A DNA stretch of 64,000 nt, taken from NCBI GenBank assembly GCA_031375105.1, contig JANMHJ010000001.1:1-64000 (forward strand), read 5' to 3'. Each line of letters opens with the position of its first letter. Within the stretch, counting starts at the first letter, position 1. Origin of the DNA: JANMDU01 sp031375105 (GTDB taxonomy: Bacteria > Pseudomonadota > Gammaproteobacteria > Burkholderiales > Burkholderiaceae_C). Both the position numbers and the translations under genes were made by a program. The notes beneath the pieces were generated by a model. That model did not search any database and was not told where the DNA came from. It saw only the letters and a list, made by a program, of their open reading frames with translations. Shown one piece after another: positions 1 through 8,347 of the stretch.

Positions 1-1117
1 TATTGCTCCGGCCCGATGAAGTATCAAGCCGCATACTGAACTCGCTTGTCTTGAAAGTAGCGCATCACACGCTCAGGGTTTTGCTCCAACATCGTCATAT
101 GCTCGACTGTTGCAGCGCGTAACTTGGCTTTTGTGCGCACCGGTACGCGTTTGCCCATCTCCTGCTTCAAATCTGCGTTCAGCCTCTCCTCTGGATTGAG
201 TTGCGGGCTGTAGCTGGGCAAGTAGAACAGCTCGATTTGTTCGCTGTGCTGTGCCACCCACGCCTTCACAAGTTTGCTGTGATGCACCCGCAGGTTGTCT
301 AAGATTAGAAAGACTTTCTTTCCCGCATCTTTGATCAAAGCGCCTAAGAATTCAATGAATTTGTCTGCATCAAAGGCCTCCTCAATGATCATCCAGCGTG
401 TCTTGCCTTGGTTGGTCACGGTGGCAATCATGGAGAGCTTTTGCCGCGTGCCGCCTACCGCCATGGCCACGGGTGTCTTGCCCGATGGGGCAAAGCCTCT
501 GCCGCGCACATCTGTGTTGACCAAAGCCGTCTCATCGCCCCAGTGAATCTCCGCTCCCTCGGCTCTTGCGCGTTGTTCAATGGCCGGGTACTCGCCCTGT
601 AGCCACGCCTGCACTGCTTGTGGGCTTTGCTCGTAGGCGCGTTTGATGGGCTTTTGCGGGGTAAAGCCCCAGCGCCCGAGGTACTTGCCAACACTGCGCA
701 CATGCAGCTTGAGGCCGAACTCTTGTTCGATCAGTTGGCCTACAGCGATGCGACTCCACAAACAGAAATCCATCTTGAGTTGCTCGGGGCGATTCTCAAT
801 GATCATGCGCTGGATGGTTTGCTCTTGCACGGGAGTCAAGATGCGTGCATCACCCTGCGCGCGCCCCCGCGTTGCTGGCCGTATCGCTGCCCAGCCGCCA
901 GATTCAAACAAATCAATGGCAGCCCTGACAGGTGGGTAGCTCAAACCCGTCATGGCTACGATTTGCATGATCTTGATGCCTTTCTTGTGCAACCTCACGA
1001 CTTGCTTGCGCCTCTCGTGCAGTTGCTCTAGTGTTTGCTTTCTCGCGTTTTCTTTTTCCATGTGTCTCTGAGTCACGAATCACCAGAAAGTTCATACTTT
1101 ATCATGCCGGATCTATA
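1..1117 (-). mobile_element. IS630-family insertion sequence
   Basis: One transposase gene is framed by imperfect terminal inverted repeats at 1-24 and 1094-1117. By eye 19 of 24 positions match, and an 18-base core (7-24 against 1094-1111) matches at 15. Both outer ends carry TA, the dinucleotide that IS630/Tc1-type elements duplicate on insertion. The left end coincides with the window edge, so I cannot see whether the flanking TA continues further left. The element looks complete and the transposase is intact. Confidence 0.85.
24..1061 (-). CDS. IS630-family transposase
   Basis: A DDE transposase that would cut and join the ends of the surrounding element. The N-terminal third is a helix-turn-helix region (a GLSYPPVRAAI-type recognition helix near residue 40). 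The catalytic half follows with the three acidic residues in GDETA (D176), LDNLRVHHS (D255) and LNPEERLN (E292), the usual IS630 signatures. I chose the ATG at 1061; an in-frame GTG at 1076 would add five residues, and neither has a strong ribosome-binding site. Length (about 345 aa) is normal for a single-frame IS630 transposase, and no frameshift is seen. Confidence 0.9.
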   Translation of the reverse strand: MEKENARKQTLEQLHERRKQVVRLHKKGIKIMQIVAMTGLSYPPVRAAIDLFESGGWAAIRPATRGRAQGDARILTPVQEQTIQRMIIENRPEQLKMDFCLWSRIAVGQLIEQEFGLKLHVRSVGKYLGRWGFTPQKPIKRAYEQSPQAVQAWLQGEYPAIEQRARAEGAEIHWGDETALVNTDVRGRGFAPSGKTPVAMAVGGTRQKLSMIATVTNQGKTRWMIIEEAFDADKFIEFLGALIKDAGKKVFLILDNLRVHHSKLVKAWVAQHSEQIELFYLPSYSPQLNPEERLNADLKQEMGKRVPVRTKAKLRAATVEHMTMLEQNPERVMRYFQDKRVQYAA

Positions 1118-1286
1118 GGAATCACTTCTGGTGAGGGTATCTATTCATTGCTCCGTTAGCTAGTGTCTTCCGCGTTCATTCACCGCAACATCTCGGTTTA
1201 CCGCACCTTGCGTCTGCGGTTGGGCGACCATACAACGGAGGACGCAGCCAATCAAGTCTCGGCGAATACCACGCACGATACTCGAT

Positions 1287-1568
1287 TCAATTTTTTGCAG
1301 AATCATCCCCAGTGATATCTGCGCCGTCTCCTACATCCACGACCAGGCCGATCGCCTCCTGCACATCTGACTCAGTAAATCGGTTTTCAAGAGATGCTGT
1401 AGACTGAATCGCATGATCAACCAAATTCGTGAGGCCGTTGATTTTGCCGTCGACATGATCTACACCCATGTTGATCCCGGCGTCAACGACATCAACTGTT
1501 GCGTTGATTCCCGCGTCAACAACGTCCACAATACCGTTAATCAGCTTATCAATCAAGTTCACGATCAT
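1287..1568 (-). CDS. small protein of 11-residue repeats (unknown)
   Basis: A 93-residue protein not recognised as a known family. Residues 10-53 are four consecutive 11-residue units, each beginning with Ile-Asn and carrying a V-D-x-V-D core (INGIVDVVDAG, INATVDVVDAG, INMGVDHVDGK, INGLTNLVDHA). The tail is acidic (VVDVGDGADITGDD). Such hendecads can form one long amphipathic helix or an open coiled coil, as in LEA- or apolipoprotein-type proteins. There is no signal peptide or transmembrane segment. A strong AAAGGAG lies 7 nt before the ATG, which argues that it is a real gene. It stands alone between the IS element and an unknown membrane protein; no function is assigned. Confidence 0.7.
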   Translation of the reverse strand: MIVNLIDKLINGIVDVVDAGINATVDVVDAGINMGVDHVDGKINGLTNLVDHAIQSTASLENRFTESDVQEAIGLVVDVGDGADITGDDSAKN

Positions 1569-1886
1569 GATTTGCTCCTTTCAACGAGCACAAAGGCCCA
1601 AACAAGTCTAATGCATTGATGACGTTTTGACCATGCCAATTGCGTTCCCAGTTGAAAAGTTCGAACTACCGAACCTTTGACTCGGTCAACACCGCAGTCA
1701 AAGCGCAAGACCCCTCCCCCTGCAATTCCCCGCTGTTATGAACAAAGCTCAGTTAGCAGTGTTGGGAGGGCGAGCCCCCAGACTTTTTAGCCCACCGGAC
1801 GCGCCATAGTTCGTGGGTAGCATTGATGCCGCTATAAATCTGAGTAGGCCAAAAACACCAATCGCGAGCGAGCCTCCGTTTGCAAA
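1569..1886. other. intergenic stretch without a recognisable gene
   Basis: About 320 bases between the small repeat protein and the membrane protein. It contains the ribosome-binding site of the former (about 1575-1581). I see no convincing coding frame, RNA gene or hairpin here; the short open frames lack start signals. Confidence 0.5.
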
Positions 1887-2921
1887 TCACTTCACTAGCC
1901 ATTCCAAAGCCATGGACGCAGCAAAAGCGGCAGTAGCCGCACTAAGCCACGAAAGCCAAGAAGGCCAAAGGCGATCAATGAACGATGGCTTCTTGCCCGC
2001 CAAAAGTATTTCGGCATTCGGAAGGAATCGAGTGTGTATCCAAACCAGCAACGCAAGAAGCGCGACAACTACTCCCGCAAAAATTGCACGCTTATCCCAT
2101 TCCTGAATACTTGGCATTGCAACTAGCATCGCAATGAATATCGCTTGATGGAAGTTTAGACCGAACCTCTTGTAAGTGGTTACGAGCGATCGTTCGTTTC
2201 GCTTGATCATGGCTGCGATAGTCTCTGCCTTCCCGACTACCCAGCTTTCGTGAATACCTTGGACAAGCACACGGTTATCGCCGAACGCTTTTATCTCAAT
2301 ACTGACCAGTTTATTGATCCCATTGGCTTCATGCTCTTGAATATAAATCTTTATGTTGCGTAGCGACTCCAAGCGGTCGGCATCAACGAGAAAGTGTTCA
2401 GCAAATTTAGTCACCTCACTTCCACGAATACTGTAAGTGACGACGACTTTGCTACTCACAAAGTCTTGTGAAACTAGGCGTATTAGCTCCTTTACGTCCT
2501 CTTTGAAAAGTCGAACCGCACCAAGCGAAACATCTCGTGAGTAAAGTTGCGGGGGGACTGTTTCGGACTGTGACTGCCCGTTAGAGCTCTGATTGATGTC
2601 GTGTGGATGTGCCTTGAATGTACCGGCAGTTCCTATCGATGTTGACCACACCCCTTGCATAGTTCCTTGAGGGGTGAGCTTCCCTTCAACTGTCAACTCT
2701 CCCGTAGCAATGCCTGGATCTTGTTGTCTCGGGCTACCCTTGAGTTTGAGCACCGCATCAACAAACATCCCGTTAACTTCGTATATGGTCAAGCCAAAGG
2801 AATCGTCCTGAAGACGAATTGTTCCATGAACTCGGTCGTGTACTTCGTCAAACGAAATAAAGAGATTGCCAGTATTTGTTCCGTAAACATTGCCCGCCCA
2901 GAGTTTTGATAGGTTATTCAT
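1887..2921 (-). CDS. membrane protein of unknown function
   Basis: A 344-residue protein I do not recognise. The first 120 residues look beta-rich (repeated G-T-x and G-E-L-T-V-E-G-K-L patterns) and end in a polar linker with Asn/Ser/Gln. A soluble alpha/beta middle part follows (about 125-245). The last 100 residues hold three likely membrane helices, around FHQAIFIAMLVAM, AIFAGVVVALLALLVW and LSWLSAATAAFAASMALEW. No signal peptide is present, so the N-terminal part is probably cytoplasmic. Base composition is more AT-rich than most of the window. It stands alone on its strand beside the AbiE pair and could be an accessory cargo gene. Confidence 0.6.
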   Translation of the reverse strand: MNNLSKLWAGNVYGTNTGNLFISFDEVHDRVHGTIRLQDDSFGLTIYEVNGMFVDAVLKLKGSPRQQDPGIATGELTVEGKLTPQGTMQGVWSTSIGTAGTFKAHPHDINQSSNGQSQSETVPPQLYSRDVSLGAVRLFKEDVKELIRLVSQDFVSSKVVVTYSIRGSEVTKFAEHFLVDADRLESLRNIKIYIQEHEANGINKLVSIEIKAFGDNRVLVQGIHESWVVGKAETIAAMIKRNERSLVTTYKRFGLNFHQAIFIAMLVAMPSIQEWDKRAIFAGVVVALLALLVWIHTRFLPNAEILLAGKKPSFIDRLWPSWLSWLSAATAAFAASMALEWLVK

Positions 2922-3113
2922 TTCTCGATTTCCTACACCGTTATGCTCAAATTACTTTCGAGACTGTAACTCGGGCTTTTCCTACGAAGTCATATCCTAG
3001 TCGACTAAACGTCAGGATGTTGATTTGGGCTTAGTTTTGACCCACCAACCTCTTTTTGCACCACGAATTTTCCGTGCCAATAAGACAATCTATGTCATCA
3101 GTCCCATAGTCCT

Positions 3114-3216
3114 TGATTGAATAATGTGATGAAAATAGTACTAAAATATAAAATATTATCAAAATTCAATCATTAGACTTGAGTATGTTTGAAAAATATG
3201 CTATTTTTTCAAACAT
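3114..3216 (+). promoter_or_regulatory. abiE promoter with two inverted repeats
   Basis: Two inverted repeats lie ahead of the AbiEi gene: a 9-bp one (3114-3122 and 3164-3172) and a perfect 12-bp one (ATGTTTGAAAAA at 3185-3196 and its complement at 3205-3216). The second ends on the chosen start codon. A possible -35 TTGAGT (3179-3184) and -10 TATTTT (3202-3207) with 17-bp spacing overlap the 12-bp repeat. AbiEi antitoxins are known to bind inverted repeats in their own promoter, so these are the likely autoregulatory operators. Confidence 0.55.
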
Positions 3217-3973
3217 GGATAGAATCCCACGACACAATCTAATCAAGAAGCTGCAGACTAGCTTGCCGCGCGGCGTGCCATTTGATTTGGCCGTTCTGAA
3301 GAACATCGGTGTGTCTGCCCAACTAGCAGCTCATTATGCGGAAGCTGGATGGCTGGATCGCATAGGCCAGGGCGTGTACGCATTCACAGGTGACACTCTG
3401 GCTGCGCACGGCGCCGTCAAGCTGCTGCAATCGCGCGTCACTGGCTTGCATGTGGGCGGCAAAAGCGCTCTCGCGTTGCAGGGCGTGCGCCACAATCTTG
3501 CAATACAAGAAACACTGGTGCTCTGGGGCGATACACGCTTCATGTTGCCCGTATGGTTTACATCGCGATTTCCATCGCGGTATGTGGCCGCTCAATTATT
3601 CGGCACGCTAGAAACCCGACAGCTTGCCCAAAGTCTGACCACGCCACCTAGCGTGAGCGATGGTTTGCGCGTCTCTGTTCCGGAGCGCGCTGTGCTTGAA
3701 TTGCTCTACGACGTTGGCACGCACCAAGGCTTAGAAGAGGCGCGCAATCTGTTTGATGGCGTGCGCAATCTGCGCAAAGATGTTTTAGGCGGGTTACTGC
3801 AATCTTGCACCAGCATCAAAACCGTCCGCCTGTTCTTGACTTGGGCACGCGAAACCAGTTTGGTCGACGTGGAGACCTTGCGGCGCGACTTTGCTTTGCC
3901 AGTTGGTAGTGAGAAGCGATGGATCAGTCGCATGAAAGATGGCCAGCTACTAAGCCTGCAACCTTATGGATAA
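3215..3973 (+). CDS. abiEi: AbiEi-family antitoxin / autorepressor
   Basis: Type IV toxin-antitoxin antitoxin and transcriptional regulator of the AbiE abortive-infection system. Residues 1-60 form the winged-helix N-terminal domain of the AbiEi_3 type (LPRGVPFDLAVLKNIGVSAQ, then GWLDRIGQGVYAF). The remainder is the AbiEi C-terminal domain, with VPERAVLELLYDV. I chose the ATG at 3215 because family members start close to this motif and the operator palindrome covers the more upstream ATG (3185) and TTG (3179). No Shine-Dalgarno precedes 3215 and the proposed promoter would start transcription about there, so a leaderless message is possible. The toxin gene overlaps the last 8 bases (ATGGATAA). 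Confidence 0.88.
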   Translation: MDRIPRHNLIKKLQTSLPRGVPFDLAVLKNIGVSAQLAAHYAEAGWLDRIGQGVYAFTGDTLAAHGAVKLLQSRVTGLHVGGKSALALQGVRHNLAIQETLVLWGDTRFMLPVWFTSRFPSRYVAAQLFGTLETRQLAQSLTTPPSVSDGLRVSVPERAVLELLYDVGTHQGLEEARNLFDGVRNLRKDVLGGLLQSCTSIKTVRLFLTWARETSLVDVETLRRDFALPVGSEKRWISRMKDGQLLSLQPYG

Positions 3974-4880
3974 AACTTACGCTGATACCGTACGCTTGCT
4001 GCTAAGCGTAGCGCTCGACGTATTTGCCAACGACATCTTCGCGATGAAAGGCGGTACTGCCATCAACCTGTTCGTGCAAGACATGCCGCGACTGTCGGTC
4101 GATATCGACGTGGTCTACACACCGTGGCAAACGCCGCGCGAACAAGCCTTAAAAGCCATTAGCGATGAGCTTGACGCTATCGCCTATCGGTTGAGCCGTT
4201 TAGGTCTCACCACACGCAAGGTTCGCTCCAAGGATCTAGACGACACCAAACTGCTGATCGACAACGCCGAGACCCAGGTCAAGATTGAAGTCAATGTGGT
4301 TTTTCGGGGCACGGTGCTCCCAGTTGAGCGTCGTCCCTTGAGCCCCAAAACCTCCGATCTGTTCAGTGTGGCTCTGGAGCTGCCAATTCTGGCACCCGCA
4401 GAGCTATACGGCAGCAAACTGGTCGCGGCCATGGACCGTCAGCATCCCCGCGATTTGTTCGATGTGTTGAAAATGTTCGAATCCAGCGGTTTGTCGGACG
4501 CAGCCGTGGAGTGCTTCGTGACTTACTTGGCTGGGCACAACCGACCCACCCACGAAGTATTGTTCGGCACCGAAAAAGACATCGAGCACGAATACCATCA
4601 GCATTTCGTCGGTATGACTACCGAGCCAGTGAATCTAGACGTTCTGCTATCGACACGCATCAGACTCCGCGAAGAACTTGCGCGACGGCTCACCGCTAAG
4701 CACAAGCAGTTTTTGATAAGCCTGGCTCGTGCTCAACCGGAGTGGAGACTGCTCCAGTGCCCCCATGTGTCTGAGCTACCTGCTCTGCGTTGGAAATTGA
4801 ATAACTTGCAAACCTTCAGCCAGCGTCGGCCAGCGGACTTTGAGGGACAGGCATCAATGCTGGAAAGGTTGCTAGGTTAA
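3966..4880 (+). CDS. abiEii: AbiEii nucleotidyltransferase toxin
   Basis: Toxin of the AbiE pair, a nucleotidyltransferase-fold (DUF1814/AbiEii) protein that causes bacteriostasis during phage infection in characterised systems. Visible motifs: KGGTAINLF (residues 28-36), the metal-binding SVDIDVVY (D46 and D48), the third acidic strand VKIEVNVVF, and the family block APAELYGSKLVAAMDRQHPR. All catalytic positions are present, so it should be active. Its start overlaps the antitoxin stop by 8 bases, indicating translational coupling. It is followed by a terminator at 5101-5135. Confidence 0.9.
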   Translation: MDKTYADTVRLLLSVALDVFANDIFAMKGGTAINLFVQDMPRLSVDIDVVYTPWQTPREQALKAISDELDAIAYRLSRLGLTTRKVRSKDLDDTKLLIDNAETQVKIEVNVVFRGTVLPVERRPLSPKTSDLFSVALELPILAPAELYGSKLVAAMDRQHPRDLFDVLKMFESSGLSDAAVECFVTYLAGHNRPTHEVLFGTEKDIEHEYHQHFVGMTTEPVNLDVLLSTRIRLREELARRLTAKHKQFLISLARAQPEWRLLQCPHVSELPALRWKLNNLQTFSQRRPADFEGQASMLERLLG

Positions 4881-4929
4881 GTTACGGTCAGATGATGGAT
4901 TCAGCCCCCGGTTTAAGCGACTCGTGATC

Positions 4930-4946
4930 AGTGGTTCGTATCCACT
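4930..4946 (+). other. tRNA-like T-arm remnant
   Basis: A 5-bp stem (AGTGG/CCACT) closes a 7-base loop TTCGTAT, the layout of a tRNA T-arm. The flanking bases do not form an acceptor or anticodon stem, so this is not a working tRNA. It may be the 3' remnant of a tRNA gene left by integration of the 0-5 kb accessory segment. Confidence 0.25.
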
Positions 4947-5100
4947 CTTCGTCGTAAAAGCAACGGAAAACACGTTGCACCCCGCCTGTATCCTGACTTT
5001 TACAAAAAAGTTGAGGCCTATTACTGACGAGGTTTCCAGTGGATTTTGCGAAGTGGCTCCAGGCCACCATCTCTACTTCCACGCAAGTGCGCAGAAGTCC

Positions 5101-5135
5101 AAAAAGCCATAGGTTTCAATGACTTATGGCTTTTT
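5101..5135. terminator. bidirectional terminator after abiEii
   Basis: A perfect 11-bp stem, AAAAAGCCATA (5101-5111) and its complement (5125-5135), with a 13-base loop and T-runs on both strands. It lies between two convergent genes, abiEii and the cyclic-nucleotide-binding protein, and would end both transcripts. Confidence 0.85.
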
Positions 5136-5160
5136 CATTGCTACTTCGATGGATCGCAAT

Positions 5161-5751
5161 TCAAGGCTTGAACAACTCCCGCTGCTTGCGATCCACCACG
5201 GCTTTGATCAATTGTGCGCTGGTGTTGCGTAGGCGCTGGGCGAGGAGTTGGGTGATTTTCACTAAGAGTTTGGCGCCAACTGCTGGGTGATTTTGAATCA
5301 AGTGGCTGATGGCTGCGCGCGTGAGGATGCCGGCGTGAACTTCATCAATCGCTGTGCAAGTGGCGTTTCTTGGCTCGCTGTCAAACATCGACATTTCGCC
5401 TAAGCTGGCACCGGCGCGCACAACGGCTAAACGCGAGGTCTGGGCGAGTTGATCTGATGGCCCGGGCAAATGAATGCGCTTGGTCACGTCCACGGTGCCA
5501 CTGAGCAACAACAACAACCAATCGCCTGCTTCGCCTTCTGCAATCAAAACATGCCCCGGCGAAGCCAAGATACGCGGCATGCAATTGCCCAAGATATTCA
5601 AATCTTCAAGCGTGAAGTCATGCAGCAGACTGGAGCTGAGCACGATATGGTCCACATACCGCGCTAGCTCGCGACAATCGCCATCCATCCGCAGCCCTCT
5701 GCCCTGCAAAGTTTGCTGGAGTGTCTCGGGCAACAGATCATTCGCGTTCAT
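5161..5751 (-). CDS. cyclic-nucleotide-binding domain protein
   Basis: A 196-residue protein with one cAMP-binding-type beta-barrel domain (about residues 40-165). It includes GHVLIAEGEAGDWLLLLLSG and the phosphate-binding cassette region GASLGEMSMFDSEPRNATC. Unlike Crp/Fnr regulators it has no C-terminal helix-turn-helix; it ends in a basic helix with RKQRELFKP. It is the last gene of the MCE transport operon, 13 bases after the lipoprotein gene, so it may sense a nucleotide signal for that transporter. That role is inference; the fold is clear. Confidence 0.8.
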   Translation of the reverse strand: MNANDLLPETLQQTLQGRGLRMDGDCRELARYVDHIVLSSSLLHDFTLEDLNILGNCMPRILASPGHVLIAEGEAGDWLLLLLSGTVDVTKRIHLPGPSDQLAQTSRLAVVRAGASLGEMSMFDSEPRNATCTAIDEVHAGILTRAAISHLIQNHPAVGAKLLVKITQLLAQRLRNTSAQLIKAVVDRKQRELFKP

Positions 5752-5764
5752 GGTGTCGCGGTGC

Positions 5765-6490
5765 TCACGATCCTATTTCTAGGCGAGCCCAACGCACCAT
5801 CTGGGCAACAGCATCATCGGCGGCAGCCGTCAATGCTTTCACGCCGCCAGCGGCATCTTGTGTCGGGGCGTTGGTGCGCACCAAGATGTTGGTCTGCGCG
5901 ACCAGACGGTCCGCTTGATACAAGGTGGCGCGTAATCGGATCATGCCCAGACTCGCTTCTGGGCTGACAAATAACTGGCTGAATTCTTCCAGTTCCACCT
6001 TTAACACCCAAGGCGCGATGGCTACAGGGCCGACCACGGGGCCCTGTAGCGCTAGCGCATCGCGCAGCCGAGCCCAGATCAGTTGGGCGGGCGGCACAGA
6101 CCACCTTGCCTGCGCATAAGGGCGCAATTGCTGCGCATCTGCATAGCCAAGTCGATACAACAGAGCCGTTGAATCTAAGCCAGCCCCGCTGTCCAACTCA
6201 GGCAATGAAATCGCTGGCGCGATGGCCAGCTTGGCCATCAAACTTGTTGAGGGCAGAGTCAGCAGCGGCCCAAAATCGTAAACTGCTTTCGGGTTCGGCG
6301 CTTGAGGTGTGGCGCAAGCGACAAGCAATACTCCACTGGCTATCAGAGTCAGTCTACACAGCGCCTGTTGCAATGTTTTGGTTACTATTTTTATAAAAAT
6401 AACCGACTTTGCCCTTATAAATAGAGCGTAGTTAGCTATATATTTAATAGCATCTAGTGATTGACTTGTGTGCTTCATCATCTGTCCCAT
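5765..6490 (-). CDS. MCE transporter auxiliary lipoprotein (PqiC/ABC-aux type)
   Basis: Periplasmic lipoprotein partner of the MCE/ABC lipid transporter. A hydrophobic stretch with lipobox LLVAC is followed by the body of an ABC_trans_aux (PqiC-like) domain. The start ATG at 6488-6490 overlaps the MCE gene stop (TGATG). The first 45 residues precede the hydrophobic core, an unusually long n-region. Residues 13-29 (DAIKYIANYALFIRAKS) come from a copy of the dispersed palindromic repeat (6403-6452). The repeat may have displaced the original start; no later ATG is available before the lipobox. Confidence 0.75.
   Translation of the reverse strand: MGQMMKHTSQSLDAIKYIANYALFIRAKSVIFIKIVTKTLQQALCRLTLIASGVLLVACATPQAPNPKAVYDFGPLLTLPSTSLMAKLAIAPAISLPELDSGAGLDSTALLYRLGYADAQQLRPYAQARWSVPPAQLIWARLRDALALQGPVVGPVAIAPWVLKVELEEFSQLFVSPEASLGMIRLRATLYQADRLVAQTNILVRTNAPTQDAAGGVKALTAAADDAVAQMVRWARLEIGS
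6403..6452 (+). repeat. dispersed palindromic repeat, copy 1 (in lipoprotein gene)
   Basis: Matches the family consensus (CCCTTATAAA, then CTGCGCAG-like, then GCTAT...ATAGCA): it reads CCCTTATAAAT and GCTATATATTTAATAGCA. It lies inside the N-terminal coding part of the lipoprotein gene, antisense to it, and keeps the frame open. Confidence 0.75.
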
Positions 6491-7506
6491 CAAGGCTTAT
6501 TGGGTGGTGCAAAACCGCTCTCGCCTGGCCCGGGAGGCGTTTGGCCATTGCCGAAGATCAGGCTTTGCGGGTTATCGCCAAAGTCCTTGACGACGCGATC
6601 GGTAGAACGCGCCGCTTTGCCTGCATCGTCGAGCAAGCGGTTGGTGCGAGGCAGCGTGTTGACAGACAGGGCTTGTGCGCTTTGGCCAATGGCTTGCACG
6701 GCAGCATTGGCGCTGCCCAGGCTCTCGTTCACGCGATCAAGCGTGCCACCTTTTTCCACGACACGCTGGCTCACCGTGTTAAGCGTGGCTACCGCCTGGC
6801 TGGTGTCTTTCGCTGTTTTGCTCATATCCGCAGCGGTGGTTTGCATGGCCTGCATCGCGCCACGTGTGTCTTTGACCAAGGCGGGAATGTCGGTGCGCTC
6901 TGGGCCAAACTGTGCATCGAGTATTTTCTGCATCGCCGTGACTTGATTTGAGAAATTGCTGGCGCTGGCGCCCACTGCCTGCACACTGCCAAACAACACT
7001 TTTTGATTTTCTGGCGCCAGCAGAAGATTCAGCCGTTTGGTGGTCTCTTCAATTTGAATCAGGATGTTGGCACCTTGATCAGAGAGCTTAGAGAGCAAGC
7101 TGGGCTTGAGCACCACGCGCGGCGTCTTCGCAGCAGACAGATCCAGCAGTTCATTGGATTCGCCTTGGTCATCCAGCTGCACATATGCCAACCCCGTTAC
7201 GCCTTGGTAACCGAGGACCGCGTAGGTGGATTTTGTGACGGGTGTGCCTTTGTCGATGGCTAGCGTGACGAGCACATTGCCGCGCTGCATGGGATCAAAC
7301 TCAATCGAATCTACCTTGCCCACCGCGATCCCCCGAAAACGCACCGCCGCCTGCTCTTGGAGCCCAGTCACGGATTCGCGGGTCGAAAATTCCAGCGCGT
7401 CACGGATACGGGTGTCACGCATGAGCCAAGCGGCTAGCGTCACCAGCAGCGCAGTGACAAGAATAACGAATGCGCCAGCGGCGAATGCATGTGATTTATT
7501 TTCCAT
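6490..7506 (-). CDS. MCE/MlaD-family lipid transport protein
   Basis: Substrate-binding component of an MCE-type ABC transporter that moves phospholipid or other hydrophobic substrates between the inner and outer membranes. One N-terminal membrane anchor (AGAFVILVTALLVTLAAWLM) is followed by a single MCE domain (about residues 35-115, with VRFRGIAVGKVDSIEFD). A long helical C-terminal region rich in Ala, Gln and Thr follows and ends in a Gly/Pro tail. The length (338 aa) fits a one-MCE-domain protein with a needle-like helical tail. It sits between the ATPase and lipoprotein genes, overlapping the latter by one base. Confidence 0.88.
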   Translation of the reverse strand: MENKSHAFAAGAFVILVTALLVTLAAWLMRDTRIRDALEFSTRESVTGLQEQAAVRFRGIAVGKVDSIEFDPMQRGNVLVTLAIDKGTPVTKSTYAVLGYQGVTGLAYVQLDDQGESNELLDLSAAKTPRVVLKPSLLSKLSDQGANILIQIEETTKRLNLLLAPENQKVLFGSVQAVGASASNFSNQVTAMQKILDAQFGPERTDIPALVKDTRGAMQAMQTTAADMSKTAKDTSQAVATLNTVSQRVVEKGGTLDRVNESLGSANAAVQAIGQSAQALSVNTLPRTNRLLDDAGKAARSTDRVVKDFGDNPQSLIFGNGQTPPGPGESGFAPPNKP

Positions 7507-7522
7507 AGCGAATTATTGCTTT

Positions 7523-8347
7523 CTACACGGCAAAAGGATACTCCCGGAGCAACTCCATCGCGCGCTGACCGCGCTCACCGAGGAAAAACTCTTGAACAAA
7601 AGGATGCGGATAGGCGATAACTTCTTTGGGCGGCGCTTTGACAATCACCCGCTGCTGCGCAAGCACCGCCACGCTGGTGGACAACTCGTACAACGTATCC
7701 AGGTCGTGCGTCACCATCACCACGGTGAGGCCGAGTTCTTTGTGCAGGCTGCGCAGCAAGGAGCAAAAACCATCCGAGCTTTCGGGATCGAGCCCGGCGG
7801 TGGGCTCATCCAAAAGTAGCAGTGGCGGATCCATGATGAGAGCGCGAGCTAGGGCCACGCGCTTGACCATACCGCCCGATAAATCCGAAGGCATTTTGTA
7901 AGCATGCTTGGGCTCTAAACCCACCATTTGCAATTTCACCAATGCCGCATCTTCGATCAAATCATCAGGTAGCGTGCCCAATTCGCGCAGCGGAAAAGCA
8001 ATGTTGTCGAGCACGCTGAAAGCAGAAAACAAGGCGCCATGTTGAAACAACATACCCACGCGGCTGGCCGCACCTTTTGCGCCCAGCTGCGCAGCAGGCG
8101 CACCCAACACGCTGACCTGCCCACGCTCTGGCGTTTCTAGCCCGAGGATTTGCCGCAGCAGCGTGGTCTTACCCGAACCAGAGCCGCCCACAAGAGAGAC
8201 AACTTCACCGCGTTCGATCACCAAATCCAGATTCTTATGAATCACAAACTCAGCCTCGGGCGTGCGAAAGACCGTCCACAAATTGCGAATATCCACCAAA
8301 TGCGGTGCATCGAAGACGGATAAATCGCTGGTCAATGCCTGGTTCAT
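7523..8347 (-). CDS. ABC transporter ATP-binding protein (MlaF-like)
   Basis: ATPase of the MCE lipid transporter. Walker A GGSGSGKTTL, signature LSGGMVKRVALARAL, Walker B PLLLLDEPTAGLDP and the switch MVTHDLDTLYEL are all intact. The GGM-VKR signature variant is typical of MlaF-type ATPases. I chose the ATG at 8345-8347 because it overlaps the permease stop codon as ATGA; an open frame continues 45 codons upstream but inside the permease gene. The product is 274 residues. Confidence 0.92.
   Translation of the reverse strand: MNQALTSDLSVFDAPHLVDIRNLWTVFRTPEAEFVIHKNLDLVIERGEVVSLVGGSGSGKTTLLRQILGLETPERGQVSVLGAPAAQLGAKGAASRVGMLFQHGALFSAFSVLDNIAFPLRELGTLPDDLIEDAALVKLQMVGLEPKHAYKMPSDLSGGMVKRVALARALIMDPPLLLLDEPTAGLDPESSDGFCSLLRSLHKELGLTVVMVTHDLDTLYELSTSVAVLAQQRVIVKAPPKEVIAYPHPFVQEFFLGERGQRAMELLREYPFAV

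Noticed and set aside
4880..4965. A functional tRNA gene around the T-arm-like sequence
   Set aside because: No acceptor, D-arm or anticodon stem can be paired; only the T-arm is convincing.
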